Source: Verrucomicrobiota bacterium
GTDB lineage: Bacteria > Verrucomicrobiota > Verrucomicrobiia > Opitutales > Seribacteraceae
NCBI GenBank assembly: GCA_014382645.1
Contig: JACNJI010000241.1
Coordinates: 1 to 7,481, forward strand
DNA length: 7,481 bases
Reading direction: 5' to 3'
Both the position numbers and the translations under genes were made by a program. Shown here piece by piece: positions 1 to 7,358 of the stretch. The notes below the pieces were generated by a model that did no database searches, was not told the DNA's origin, and saw only the letters and a program-made list of their open reading frames with translations. The stretch's first letter is position 1, and the number at the start of each line of letters is the position of its first letter.

Positions 1-306
1 CCCCCGGATCCTGCCGCCCCCCCCCGACAGCGCCCTCCGTGCTGCAGGGCCCCTTCTACCAGGCCCCCGCTCCAGAAGTCGGTGTTTCGCCCCCCAGGAG
101 CCACGGCGACCATCCCGTAATGTCTGGCGGGTTGATCACGAACTGGAGGATCTTGCAGGCAACACTCCCGCCCGTCTCTTCGACTTTGACCTTCAGGCTG
201 GCAATTCGGCGAGTCCTGTCCTTAGTTTGGGCTTTTCTCCCCTAAAAAACAAATGATCGTTCAAGATAAATGGATCCCCACGGACTCGATCCACAATTGA
301 ATACGC
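1..306. other. Left-edge segment without an assignable gene
   Basis: No gene can be named here. The first 30 bases are cytosine-rich, including a run of nine C (17-25), which is unlike the rest of the window. A + strand frame is open from base 2 to a TGA at 254-256 without any ATG. Its second half, ending in FSPLKNK, reads like the C-terminus of a protein entering from the left, but its first half is Pro/Arg-rich and unconvincing. On the minus strand an open stretch from 241 down to a TAG at 56-58 includes LKVKVEETGGSVACKILQF and shows a strong purine bias at first codon positions, which is also coding-like, but it has no start codon. The two readings exclude each other over most of the segment. 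It may be a degraded gene end, or poor sequence at a contig edge. No convincing promoter for the next gene was found. Confidence 0.3.
271..293. repeat. Small inverted repeat upstream of the first gene
   Basis: TGGATC (271-276) and GATCCA (288-293) are perfect inverted copies separated by 11 bases, about 30 bases before the start codon at 322. This could be an operator half-site pair or a weak leader hairpin. The arms are only 6 bases long and no transcription factor family is recognisable, so chance is a real possibility. Confidence 0.2.
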
Positions 307-321
307 AAGGAGTCTTGAGCC

Positions 322-1668
322 ATGCATAGACAACTGATCCTCGGGTTGACCATCCTTACGCTAGGTCCTTTGCTCCATTCGGCGGTGGACGAAAACAACT
401 GGCCTCAGTTTCGTGGACCCAAGGCCCTCGGTGTATCGGATAATCCAGATCTGCCCGACAAATGGGATCCGACGGAGAACGTTCTATGGAAACGGGAAAT
501 CGCCGGGCGCGGTTGGTCCTCTCCCGTGGTGTGGGGCAACCGCCTGTTCCTCACCACGGCCATCAACGAGGGAAAAACCGAGGAACCTAAAAAAGGGCTC
601 TATTTCGGTGGCAATCGGGCCGCCACAAAGAACATCCATCGTTGGAAGGTGCTCTGCTTGGATCTCAATTCCGGCGAAGTGTTGTGGGAGAAATTGACCC
701 GCACCGGGAAACCGCAAGGCAGCATTCACATCAAGAATAGTTATGCCACCGAGACCCCCATCACCGATGGGGAGCGAATCTACGCCTACTTCGGTAATCA
801 TGGCCTGTACTGCTACTCCGTCGAGGGTGAGTTGCTCTGGAGCAAGCGATGGCCGGCTCACAAGACGCGATATGGTTGGGGATTGGCCGCATCACCCATC
901 CTCCACGAGGGCAAACTGTATGTGGTTAACGACAACGAGGAACAGTCCTACCTCGTGGCTCTCGACGCCAAGACCGGCAAGGAACTGTGGCGAACGAAAC
1001 GCGATGAAAAGAGTAATTGGGCAACGCCTTACCTATGGGAAAACGAACTGCGAACCGAGATTATCACCTCGGGAACCCAGAAAGTGCGATCCTATGACTT
1101 GAATGGTAAACTACTCTACCAATTCGGGGGAAATTCATCCATCACCATCGCTACTCCGTACGCCAAGTTCGGTCTCCTCTACGTCACCTCCGGATACGTG
1201 GGAGACCGCAAGAAGCCGATCTTCGCCATTCGCCCAGGGGCCACTGGTGATATCTCCCTGCGCTCAGACCAAGACAGCAGCGAGTACGTCGCCTGGCGTC
1301 AACCCCGAGCAGGCCCCTACAATCCATCTACCATAGTTTACGGCGACCTCCTCTACGTACTACTTGACCGCGGAATAGTAGCCTGCTATGAGGCAAAGAC
1401 CGGCAAACAGGTCTACGGTCCCGTCCGCCTACCCGAAGGTCGGGCCTTCACCAGCTCCCCTTGGGCTTACAATGGAAAAATCTTTTACCTCAACGAATTC
1501 GGAGAAACTTATGTTCTACAAGCGGGTCGCAAATATAAACTCCTTCATACAAACAAACTCCTCGAGGAGGACATGTGCATGGCAACTCCCGCCATATCCG
1601 GAAACAAGTTGATCATTCGCACGGACGCCCATGTCTACTGCTTCAAGAATGGAGGGAGGGGCAAGTAA
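322..1668 (+). CDS. Secreted PQQ-like beta-propeller repeat protein (448 aa)
   Basis: This protein is predicted to be exported and to fold as a single PQQ-like (quinoprotein dehydrogenase-type) beta-propeller. Residues 1-21 form a Sec-type signal: a short basic start, a hydrophobic stretch (LILGLTILTL), and a likely cut after HSA. The mature protein opens with NWPQFRGP (26-33), the signature of this family in Planctomycetota and Verrucomicrobiota. Blade motifs recur as SSPVVWGNRLFL (66-77), LDLNSGEVLWEK (113-124), ASPILHEGKLYVV (190-202), LDAKTGKELWR (214-224), YEAKTGKQVYG (356-366) and MATPAISGNKLIIRT (420-434). The start is well supported: AAGGAG at 307-312 lies nine bases before the ATG. 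No CxxCH haem site is present and no PQQ-ligating dehydrogenase residues can be identified, so an enzyme activity should not be assumed. Members of this family are usually annotated only as outer-membrane assembly (BamB)-like or PQQ-binding-like proteins. Its neighbour is a second, larger propeller gene. Confidence 0.9.
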   Translation: MHRQLILGLTILTLGPLLHSAVDENNWPQFRGPKALGVSDNPDLPDKWDPTENVLWKREIAGRGWSSPVVWGNRLFLTTAINEGKTEEPKKGLYFGGNRAATKNIHRWKVLCLDLNSGEVLWEKLTRTGKPQGSIHIKNSYATETPITDGERIYAYFGNHGLYCYSVEGELLWSKRWPAHKTRYGWGLAASPILHEGKLYVVNDNEEQSYLVALDAKTGKELWRTKRDEKSNWATPYLWENELRTEIITSGTQKVRSYDLNGKLLYQFGGNSSITIATPYAKFGLLYVTSGYVGDRKKPIFAIRPGATGDISLRSDQDSSEYVAWRQPRAGPYNPSTIVYGDLLYVLLDRGIVACYEAKTGKQVYGPVRLPEGRAFTSSPWAYNGKIFYLNEFGETYVLQAGRKYKLLHTNKLLEEDMCMATPAISGNKLIIRTDAHVYCFKNGGRGK

Positions 1669-1781
1669 GGGGGCCTCACCGAACAACTGCCAGAGAATTA
1701 GATTTACAAATAAAGAACACAAATATGAGAAAAGTCTCAGAACAAATAAAACAATCCCTTGAACCCTTCACCCTGCGAATT
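1669..1781. promoter_or_regulatory. AT-rich gap between the two propeller genes with a short hairpin
   Basis: This gap is much richer in A and T than the genes beside it. TGAGA (1726-1730) and TCTCA (1735-1739) form a 5-bp hairpin with a 4-base loop. The hairpin covers most of an in-frame ATG at 1725, an alternative start for the downstream gene. No clear -35/-10 pair or terminator was found, so the downstream gene may be transcribed through from the first one. Confidence 0.25.
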
Positions 1782-4469
1782 ATGAACAGCTCACCGTTCA
1801 ACAGAATATCCCCGTGGCTTTCCGTCTTGCTCACATCGAGCCTTTGGATCAGTGGCATGGCGGTCCACGGGATTATCTTGGATGCGGCCGAGTGGAGCCA
1901 ATTGCAAGGAGACGCAAAACGGTCGGGCAATGCGCCAACCGAGACATTGACAGGATCGCTGGGCTTGGCGGCGGCTATACCATTGACGGATGGCGTCTAT
2001 GCCTCGCCAGTGGTGAGTGGTGGCAGGGTATTTGTGATTGATGGATCGGGCGTCGTGTTTGCCATCGACACGAAGAGCTTCAAAGTTAAATGGCGGTTCG
2101 CGACCAAGGGCGGTTCGGGAAATTGCAACAACGTGGCGGCTCCCGCGGTAATTGGTAATTATCTGCACGTCGGCACGATGGCAGGATATTACTACGTGCT
2201 CGATTGCGAGAGTGGGGCATTGGTGAATACAATCGATTGCGCCGAGCCGATTTTCTCCGCCCCGGCAGTAGGGAATGGTCGTATCTATTTCGCCACACTT
2301 GGGGCACGAATTTACGCGGTGTCTCCAAAGGGTGAGGTGGCGTGGACTTGGGATTTCGTCAAGGAAGTCGTGAAGTTCGACGGCGACCGATGGAGCGGTG
2401 CGGACTGGGTGAAGTTCCGAGGCGATCGCGTGACTTGGAAAGACCATTTCGTGTGCTCCCGCGACATCTGTCTCGTGGACAAGACGGTTGTCATGCCGGC
2501 GGGTGGGAGGACTGTCTTTGTCGAGGATACCGGCGACAAACCGCATTTGCGCGTAATTGGCGAAATCCCGAAATACGCAGGCTCCGAATATCCGGCCACC
2601 CTCGGCCAAAGCGCGGACGCGGCAGGCAACGTATACGTCCAATGGCATCGCCGGGACAACTCCGGGCGGGTCGAGAAAATGAAATTAGCGGGCGACAAAT
2701 TGGAAATGGGTTTCATCAAGAGCACCGAGACAACCATCCGCATACCCGGCCTGCTAAGCTTTGCCCCAATGAGCATACGCGGGAAGGACGTATATCGCGT
2801 GCGACCCGAGCACGGACGGGGACTGTGCAGACACCGCGAGGGAAAGGAAAAGCCAGAAACCCTGTCCGCAGAGGGGTCGATCTGCCCACCGGCGCTAACC
2901 CGTGATCATGCCGTTTACGGAGGCCTCGACGGCAAGTTGCGCATAGTGCCTCTGAAAGGTGGTAAAACAACCGTGATCGAGACTGCGTTCGGTTCGCCTA
3001 TCACAGCCCCCGTGGCAGTGGCGAACGGACGAATTTACGCAGGCTGTGAGGATGGCTACCTCTATGTCATCGAACCCAACGGCAAGATGCCGCTGCCGAA
3101 GAAGGATCTGCAGATCTGGAAAATTCGCAGTCCGCTAAAAGGTCCCCTCGCCGACGACAAGTACAACTGGTACACTAACTACGGTGACTTCGCCGGCTCC
3201 AACGCGAATGACCAAGGCTTGGAACCTCCTCTGCGCATGCGCTGGGCTCGCCGCCTCGAGGGCACCGTGAAGCACCTGCCGGTTTGTGGTGGCGGGCGCC
3301 TCTACACGCATACCGCCGAAGGACAAATCATCGCGGTGGAGCAGGATACCGGGCGCCTGCTTTGGCGACGGCATTGGCCTGACGTCTATCTGTCCTTCAC
3401 CTCACCGCTTTACGTGGACGGAAAATTGCTCATACCGCAAGGCGGTATCAAACGCTCCCTCATACGTTGCCTGGATGCGTCTACCGGAAAATTGCTCTGG
3501 GAACAGCCTTTCACCGGTTCGCCGGGCTGGAGTCGACAGTTTCCGCCTGTCGTTCACGACAACATCGCTATCTATGCTTCCGGTTCAGGCGAGTATGCCT
3601 ACCAAGGCACGGAGAAATATTTCACCTTCGGCGGCGAACCAGTTAAGGCGAGCGGGCGTGAGGTAATGAGCTGGATCTCCTCGAACACCAACCCCTACTA
3701 CCCAAAGAATCATCGACCGAGAATCTGGGCATGGAACCTAAAAACGGGCAAACTGCTCTGGGAAAAGGATTTCACAAAATACGGTCGCGGCGGCAATGAC
3801 TGCGGCATAAGCATCCTCGACGGCAAACTCTACTACTCGGTCTTCTTCGGCTACGCCACCAGCCAGAAGGTCCGGCGTGGACTGCCCGTTGAAAACAACG
3901 GCTTGACCGCCTGCATCGAACCCAAGACGGGCAAGGTCGTGTGGCTCACTACAGATTATTACGTGACAGCGAAATGCACCCTCAGCGCCCGCGATGGTCG
4001 TATATACATTGGCGGCTACAATCGGGCCAAGGAGGGCACGAACGAACGTTTCGTATGGTGCCTGGACGGCAAGGACGGTTCGCTCGTCTGGAAGTCCGAC
4101 CCCGTGACCTCGGCCCTAAACGTCGTCACCGTAGGGGATCGATTCATCTTCTCCAACGCCCTGCGCGGTAAGGGCAATTTGTTTGATCGCAAAACCGGCA
4201 AGGTGATTGGCAGCATAGGCCACAACTACGCCTGCTGCCGTTTCACCATGTCGGAACCATATGTCCTCGGGGCAAACATGGACATGATCGACCTCTCCAA
4301 GGATGGGAAACTCGTCTCCACCGGTCCCGCCATCGACTCACGCGAGTGCCTCGGTGCGGTGGTCTCCAACGGACGCATATTCTACACCTCGCAAGCAAGC
4401 GGTTTCGTCGTCTCCCAAACCTTCGGACCGGCATCGAAGAAACTGCCGGCCGTTTGGGAACGTCCATGA
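1782..4469 (+). CDS. Large secreted PQQ-like beta-propeller protein, two propeller parts (895 aa)
   Basis: This is a predicted exported protein built largely of PQQ-like beta-propeller blades. From ATG 1782 the N-terminus has a Sec-type signal with hydrophobic core PWLSVLLTSSLWISGMAV (11-28); the mature chain begins near AEWSQLQGDAKRSG (36-49). Blades such as SPVVSGGRVFVIDGSG (75-90), APAVGNGRIYFATLG (160-174) and APVAVANGRIYAGCEDGYLYVI (starting at 409) form a first propeller. After a linker (about 440-490), LPVCGGGRLYTHTAEGQ (499-515), LDASTGKLLWE (564-574), WNLKTGKLLWEK (651-662), IEPKTGKVVWL (712-722) and LDGKDGSLVWK (761-771) form a second. The protein is rich in cysteine for an exported protein, but has no CxxCH haem motif. 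An in-frame ATG at 1725 would add 19 residues, and neither start has a good ribosome binding site; 1782 is preferred because it puts the hydrophobic core at the usual distance. The reading frame also stays open back to 1575, inside the preceding gene, which is not credible as a start. The stop overlaps the next start. Function unknown. Confidence 0.85.
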   Translation: MNSSPFNRISPWLSVLLTSSLWISGMAVHGIILDAAEWSQLQGDAKRSGNAPTETLTGSLGLAAAIPLTDGVYASPVVSGGRVFVIDGSGVVFAIDTKSFKVKWRFATKGGSGNCNNVAAPAVIGNYLHVGTMAGYYYVLDCESGALVNTIDCAEPIFSAPAVGNGRIYFATLGARIYAVSPKGEVAWTWDFVKEVVKFDGDRWSGADWVKFRGDRVTWKDHFVCSRDICLVDKTVVMPAGGRTVFVEDTGDKPHLRVIGEIPKYAGSEYPATLGQSADAAGNVYVQWHRRDNSGRVEKMKLAGDKLEMGFIKSTETTIRIPGLLSFAPMSIRGKDVYRVRPEHGRGLCRHREGKEKPETLSAEGSICPPALTRDHAVYGGLDGKLRIVPLKGGKTTVIETAFGSPITAPVAVANGRIYAGCEDGYLYVIEPNGKMPLPKKDLQIWKIRSPLKGPLADDKYNWYTNYGDFAGSNANDQGLEPPLRMRWARRLEGTVKHLPVCGGGRLYTHTAEGQIIAVEQDTGRLLWRRHWPDVYLSFTSPLYVDGKLLIPQGGIKRSLIRCLDASTGKLLWEQPFTGSPGWSRQFPPVVHDNIAIYASGSGEYAYQGTEKYFTFGGEPVKASGREVMSWISSNTNPYYPKNHRPRIWAWNLKTGKLLWEKDFTKYGRGGNDCGISILDGKLYYSVFFGYATSQKVRRGLPVENNGLTACIEPKTGKVVWLTTDYYVTAKCTLSARDGRIYIGGYNRAKEGTNERFVWCLDGKDGSLVWKSDPVTSALNVVTVGDRFIFSNALRGKGNLFDRKTGKVIGSIGHNYACCRFTMSEPYVLGANMDMIDLSKDGKLVSTGPAIDSRECLGAVVSNGRIFYTSQASGFVVSQTFGPASKKLPAVWERP

Positions 4470-5574
4470 ACCGTCGCGCCTTCACTCAACGCACCGCGAC
4501 GCTGGCGAGCTCCATGCTCGGACTCGCTGCCGAAACTAGCCGGACAAACTCCGAAACGACTCGTCGACGCCGATATTGGAGCGGCCTTGAAGAACGCCCG
4601 ACTCTCCATGCTGTTCCAAGGGAAAACCGCGGAAGAATGCAGACGTTGGCAAAAGGAATTCAAGACCAAGCTGACCGAATTGCTGGGCGACTCTACTCCG
4701 CCGAGGAATGGGAAGGTAACTGTCGAGGAAGTCGTAAAGCTCAATGACCATGTGAGACATCAGATCTTGCTCGAAGCGAAAGGCATTCCCTCCGTCCCGG
4801 TCTACCTACTGATCCCGAGGAACCTTGCTAAAGGAAAGAAGGCCCCCAGGAGTCCTGTGCGTCCATGGCCATGGCGAGTTCGGTAACGATCCGATCGTGG
4901 GGCGAGACGACCTGCCCGGAGTGGAAGAAGCCATCCAAAAAAGCCACTACGATTACGGTCTGCAATTCGTTCGAAAAGGCTATGTCGTTGCCGCACCCTG
5001 CATGGTGCCATTCGGTCGCCGGGTAAACCGAAAGAAATACGGCGGACAAGACCCCTGCGCCGGGACCTTCGTCCGGATGCAGACCCTCGGCCAGTTGCCC
5101 ATCACGGCGAACTTGCGCGACCTGCGCTGGCGCCTTGACTTGTTGCAAAGTCGGCCCGAAGTACATACGGAGAAGCTCGGTTGCTCCGGTCTCTCCTACG
5201 GCGGTCGCATGACGATGATAGTAACCGCGATGGACAATCGCATCAAAGTGGCCTCTGTGAGCGGAGCACTGAACCTACTCCAGGAAAGGCTTTCTATTCG
5301 CTATAGCTGCGGTTCTCAAATAATACCCAAACTCTTGAATTATGGGGATTATTCAGAGATCGGTTCACTGATTGCCACGCGACCTTGCGTTTGGGAAACC
5401 GGCTCCATGGATTCTCTCATAGTGAAGCCGTGGGATGAAGTTTTCCGCAAGCGACTGAAGAACGCCTACCATGCCCTCGGAGAGGAAAAACGGCTTCGCT
5501 TCGACCAATTCGAGGGAGACCAACGCTGGAACGGGAAAGTTGCCTATCCCTTGTTTGAAAAGGCACTCAAATGA
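4466..5574 (+). pseudogene. Alpha/beta hydrolase (acetyl-xylan-esterase/dienelactone-hydrolase-like), two frameshifts and a changed catalytic His
   Basis: The gene starts at ATG 4466, overlapping the upstream TGA as ATGA, with GGGAA (4456-4460) just before it, so it should be translationally coupled. It begins MNRRAFTQRTATLASSMLGL, a Tat-like signal. The useful reading then moves to the next frame near 4520-4545 (it continues as LVDADIGAALKNARLSMLFQ), and moves again at the five-C run 4843-4847. Removing one base at each point gives an uninterrupted 368-residue protein. It contains VLCVHGHGEFG (129-139), a typical strand plus oxyanion-loop region; GLSYGG with the nucleophile Ser at about 243 (codon 5194-5196); and a likely acid Asp at about 315 in ETGSMD (codon 5410-5412). 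Near the C-terminus, where relatives usually have EGGHRW, this gene reads EGDQRW, so the expected catalytic His is Gln (codon 5521-5523). As it stands, no single frame makes the full protein. Family members hydrolyse acyl esters, often on carbohydrates; the substrate here is unknown. Sequencing error could explain the frameshifts but less easily the substitution. Confidence 0.8.
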
Positions 5575-5710
5575 GCCCTTCGAATGCCCTTCCCTCCTTG
5601 CAAATAACATTTGAGTGGACGCAAAAGATTTGACGGAGCATACCCTCTTTGAACTTTATATTATTAAACCAAAGCCACTTCGGCCAAACCTCAAACGGAA
5701 TAAGCGTACC
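5575..5710 (+). promoter_or_regulatory. Intergenic region with a weak promoter candidate
   Basis: These 136 bases separate the broken hydrolase gene from the oxidoreductase. TTGACG (5630-5635) resembles a -35 box, and TTTATA (5655-5660) or TATATT (5657-5662) resembles a -10 box, but the spacers (19 or 21 bases) are longer than usual. The AT-rich tract around 5655-5670 supports a transcription start before 5711. If it is used, the oxidoreductase would have its own promoter, independent of the upstream genes. No terminator hairpin for the hydrolase gene was found. Confidence 0.2.
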
Positions 5711-7111
5711 ATGGACAAGACACCCGAAACATCCTCTCCCATAACGCGCCGGTCCTTCATCGGCAACGGTGGCAAAATCGCCGGAGTAGGCGCCCTCGCG
5801 GGCGTAACGCTTCCCATGGTTCACGGCAAGACCGACGACACCACAAAGATCGCGCTCATCGGTTGCGGCGGACGCGGCACAGGCGCAGCCAGCAACGCCC
5901 TCTCCGTCTCCCTTGCCAATGGCCCCACAAAACTTGTGGCAATGGCCGACGTCTTCCAGCACAGACTGGACAGCAGCTACAACGGACTCAAAAACAAGCA
6001 CAAGGACAAGGTGGACGTATCGCCTGACAACAAACACATTGGCTTCGACGGTTACAAGAAAGCCATGGACACCCTAGACAAAGGCGACGTGGCGATCTTC
6101 ACTACCCCATGCGCGTTTCGTTGGGTGCATTACGAGTATGCGATCAAAAAAGGCTTGAACGTCTTCATGGAAAAGCCTGTCACGCCGGACGGTTTTTCCT
6201 CCCGGAAAATGCTTGAATTAAACCAAGAAGCTAAGAAGAAAAACCTCAAGGTCGGGGTTGGCCTGATGTGTCGTCACAGTAAAGCTAGGCGAGAACTGTT
6301 TTCCCGTATCAAAGACGGGGAAATCGGAGAAATCCTCGCCCTACGGGCATACCGTATGCAAGGTCCCATCGCCTCGTGCTTTTCCGGGAAAAAACCCGAC
6401 AACGAAAAGGAACTGATGTACCAAATAAAGCGGTTCCACAGCTTCCTTTGGCTGAGCGGGGGTTCCTTTAGCGACTTCTTTATCCACAACATCGACGAGT
6501 GCTGCTGGATGAAAGATGCTTGGCCGGTGAAGGCGCAAGCCCAGGGAGGACGGCATTACCGAGGAGACAGCATCGACCAAAACCTTGACAACTACACCGT
6601 TGAATACACCTACGACGACGGAACCAAGCTCTATCTGCACGGACGAAATATGGCGGGTTGCTACGGTGAATTCAGTAGCAATGCCCACGGCACCAAGGGA
6701 TATGCTTTGGTTTCCGGCCCCGGAGGCCACCGTTCGCAGGCTCGCATACACAAGGGACAGGGGCCAGACAGTGATATCGCATGGATGTTCGGCCAACGCG
6801 ATGGCCAACGCCCGATCACCGAGACCAATCCCTACCAAGACGAATGGGAGCACCTCATGGACGCGATCCGCAACAACAAGCCTTACAACGAAGTCGATCG
6901 CGGTGTAGCAGCCAGTACAACGACCTCGATGGGTCGCATGGCCGCCCACACCGGACAGGAAATAACCTACGACCAAATGCTCAATTCAAAACACCAGTTC
7001 GCCCCGGGAGTGGAAAAGCTTACCCTGGAATCGGATTCTCCTCTTTTAGCCAACGCCGAAGGCATATATCCCGTCCCCGAGCCGGGCATTAAGAAATCGC
7101 AAGAATATTAG
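5711..7111 (+). CDS. Tat-exported Gfo/Idh/MocA family oxidoreductase (466 aa)
   Basis: This is a predicted NAD(P)-dependent dehydrogenase of the glucose-fructose oxidoreductase / inositol dehydrogenase / MocA family, acting on sugars or similar polyols; the actual substrate cannot be read. The N-terminus has a twin-arginine signal: TRRSF (12-16), then a weakly hydrophobic stretch IAGVGALAGVTLPMVHG (23-39). The Rossmann domain follows with KIALIGCGGRGTG (46-58), whose glycines fit the dinucleotide-binding loop. EKP (154-156), the family's conserved lysine motif, is present, as is the HNIDECCW segment (259-266), whose His and Asp fit the usual active-site region of the C-terminal sheet domain. 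Length is normal for the exported PVC versions. ATG 5711 is preferred over GTG 5615 because it puts the twin arginines near the N-terminus; only a weak GGAA (5697-5700) precedes it. Other exported members of this family bind their cofactor before Tat export (known of the family, not seen here). It may work with the adjacent hydrolase on carbohydrate-derived substrates, which is inference. Confidence 0.92.
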   Translation: MDKTPETSSPITRRSFIGNGGKIAGVGALAGVTLPMVHGKTDDTTKIALIGCGGRGTGAASNALSVSLANGPTKLVAMADVFQHRLDSSYNGLKNKHKDKVDVSPDNKHIGFDGYKKAMDTLDKGDVAIFTTPCAFRWVHYEYAIKKGLNVFMEKPVTPDGFSSRKMLELNQEAKKKNLKVGVGLMCRHSKARRELFSRIKDGEIGEILALRAYRMQGPIASCFSGKKPDNEKELMYQIKRFHSFLWLSGGSFSDFFIHNIDECCWMKDAWPVKAQAQGGRHYRGDSIDQNLDNYTVEYTYDDGTKLYLHGRNMAGCYGEFSSNAHGTKGYALVSGPGGHRSQARIHKGQGPDSDIAWMFGQRDGQRPITETNPYQDEWEHLMDAIRNNKPYNEVDRGVAASTTTSMGRMAAHTGQEITYDQMLNSKHQFAPGVEKLTLESDSPLLANAEGIYPVPEPGIKKSQEY

Positions 7112-7165
7112 GCCGAAACTTGTGCTCGAAAGCTCATTCAAAAAACGAGAAGGAATCGAGAAACT

Positions 7166-7187
7166 CTTTCGAAAAGCGAAGGTTTTT
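7166..7187 (+). terminator. Probable intrinsic terminator after the oxidoreductase gene
   Basis: CTTTCG (7166-7171) pairs with CGAAGG (7177-7182) through a 5-base AAAAG loop, with one G-U pair, and is followed immediately by five T (7183-7187). It lies 55 bases after the TAG of the oxidoreductase gene, a suitable position for ending that transcript. The stem is short and weak. The 5' arm could instead pair with TCGAAAG upstream (about 7126-7132). Confidence 0.4.
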
Positions 7188-7205
7188 AAAAATATTTCGA
7201 CATTT

Positions 7206-7244
7206 TTTCTGAGGGAAATTTCAGAGGAACAAGGGTTTCTGAAA
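7206..7244 (+). repeat. Overlapping, mutually exclusive hairpins
   Basis: TTTCAGA (7219-7225) can pair with TCTGAAA (7238-7244), a 7-bp stem with a 12-base loop. The central part TCAGA (7221-7225) can instead pair with TCTGA (7208-7212), extended by G-U pairs outward. Only one of the two can form at a time. This resembles the geometry of attenuators, but no regulated gene follows within the window, and both stems are AU-rich. Confidence 0.25.
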
Positions 7245-7284
7245 ACACCTCAACTCTGACACCGAAAGATTTTTTCAATGGGAG

Positions 7285-7314
7285 TTGACGAGCTCTCTTT
7301 TACTCTCATATAGT
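7285..7314 (+). promoter_or_regulatory. Sigma70-type promoter candidate in the 3' non-coding region
   Basis: TTGACG (7285-7290) matches five of six bases of the -35 consensus and TATAGT (7309-7314) matches five of six of the -10 consensus, with an 18-base spacer. This is the best promoter match I found in the window. Transcription would start near 7321 and run towards the right edge, reaching a terminator-like hairpin about 40-70 bases later. No coding region of convincing size follows within the window. Confidence 0.4.
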
Positions 7315-7358
7315 GAAATCTTCCAAGAGAGTTTTGGGGTAGGCTTTCTTGGTTTTAG

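Noticed and set aside
39..245. 68-codon + strand ORF at the left edge
   Set aside because: No recognisable domain or ribosome binding site; it competes with better-looking readings in another + frame and on the minus strand.
1791..2648. Long minus-strand open frame of 285 codons
   Set aside because: It lies wholly inside a clear + strand gene, has no domain-like sequence, and is the mirror of that gene's codon bias.
2785..2870. Possible pair of compensating frameshifts in the large propeller gene (residues about 336-362, Arg/His-rich)
   Set aside because: The segment looks odd, but VYRVRPEHGRGLCRH fits what I remember of this protein family, and the frame is continuous with good blades on both sides.
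322..4469. Functional PQQ or quinohaemoprotein alcohol dehydrogenases
   Set aside because: No CxxCH haem motif is present and the usual dehydrogenase active-site residues cannot be identified; only the propeller fold is supported.
4466..5574. Programmed ribosomal frameshifting as the explanation for the split hydrolase
   Set aside because: Two separate shifts would be needed, with no obvious slippery site plus downstream structure, and the catalytic His is also changed. Decay or sequencing error is simpler.
5615..5710. Upstream GTG start for the oxidoreductase at 5615
   Set aside because: It would place 32 extra residues before the twin-arginine signal and includes the AT-rich promoter-like tract; ATG 5711 fits the Tat signal better.
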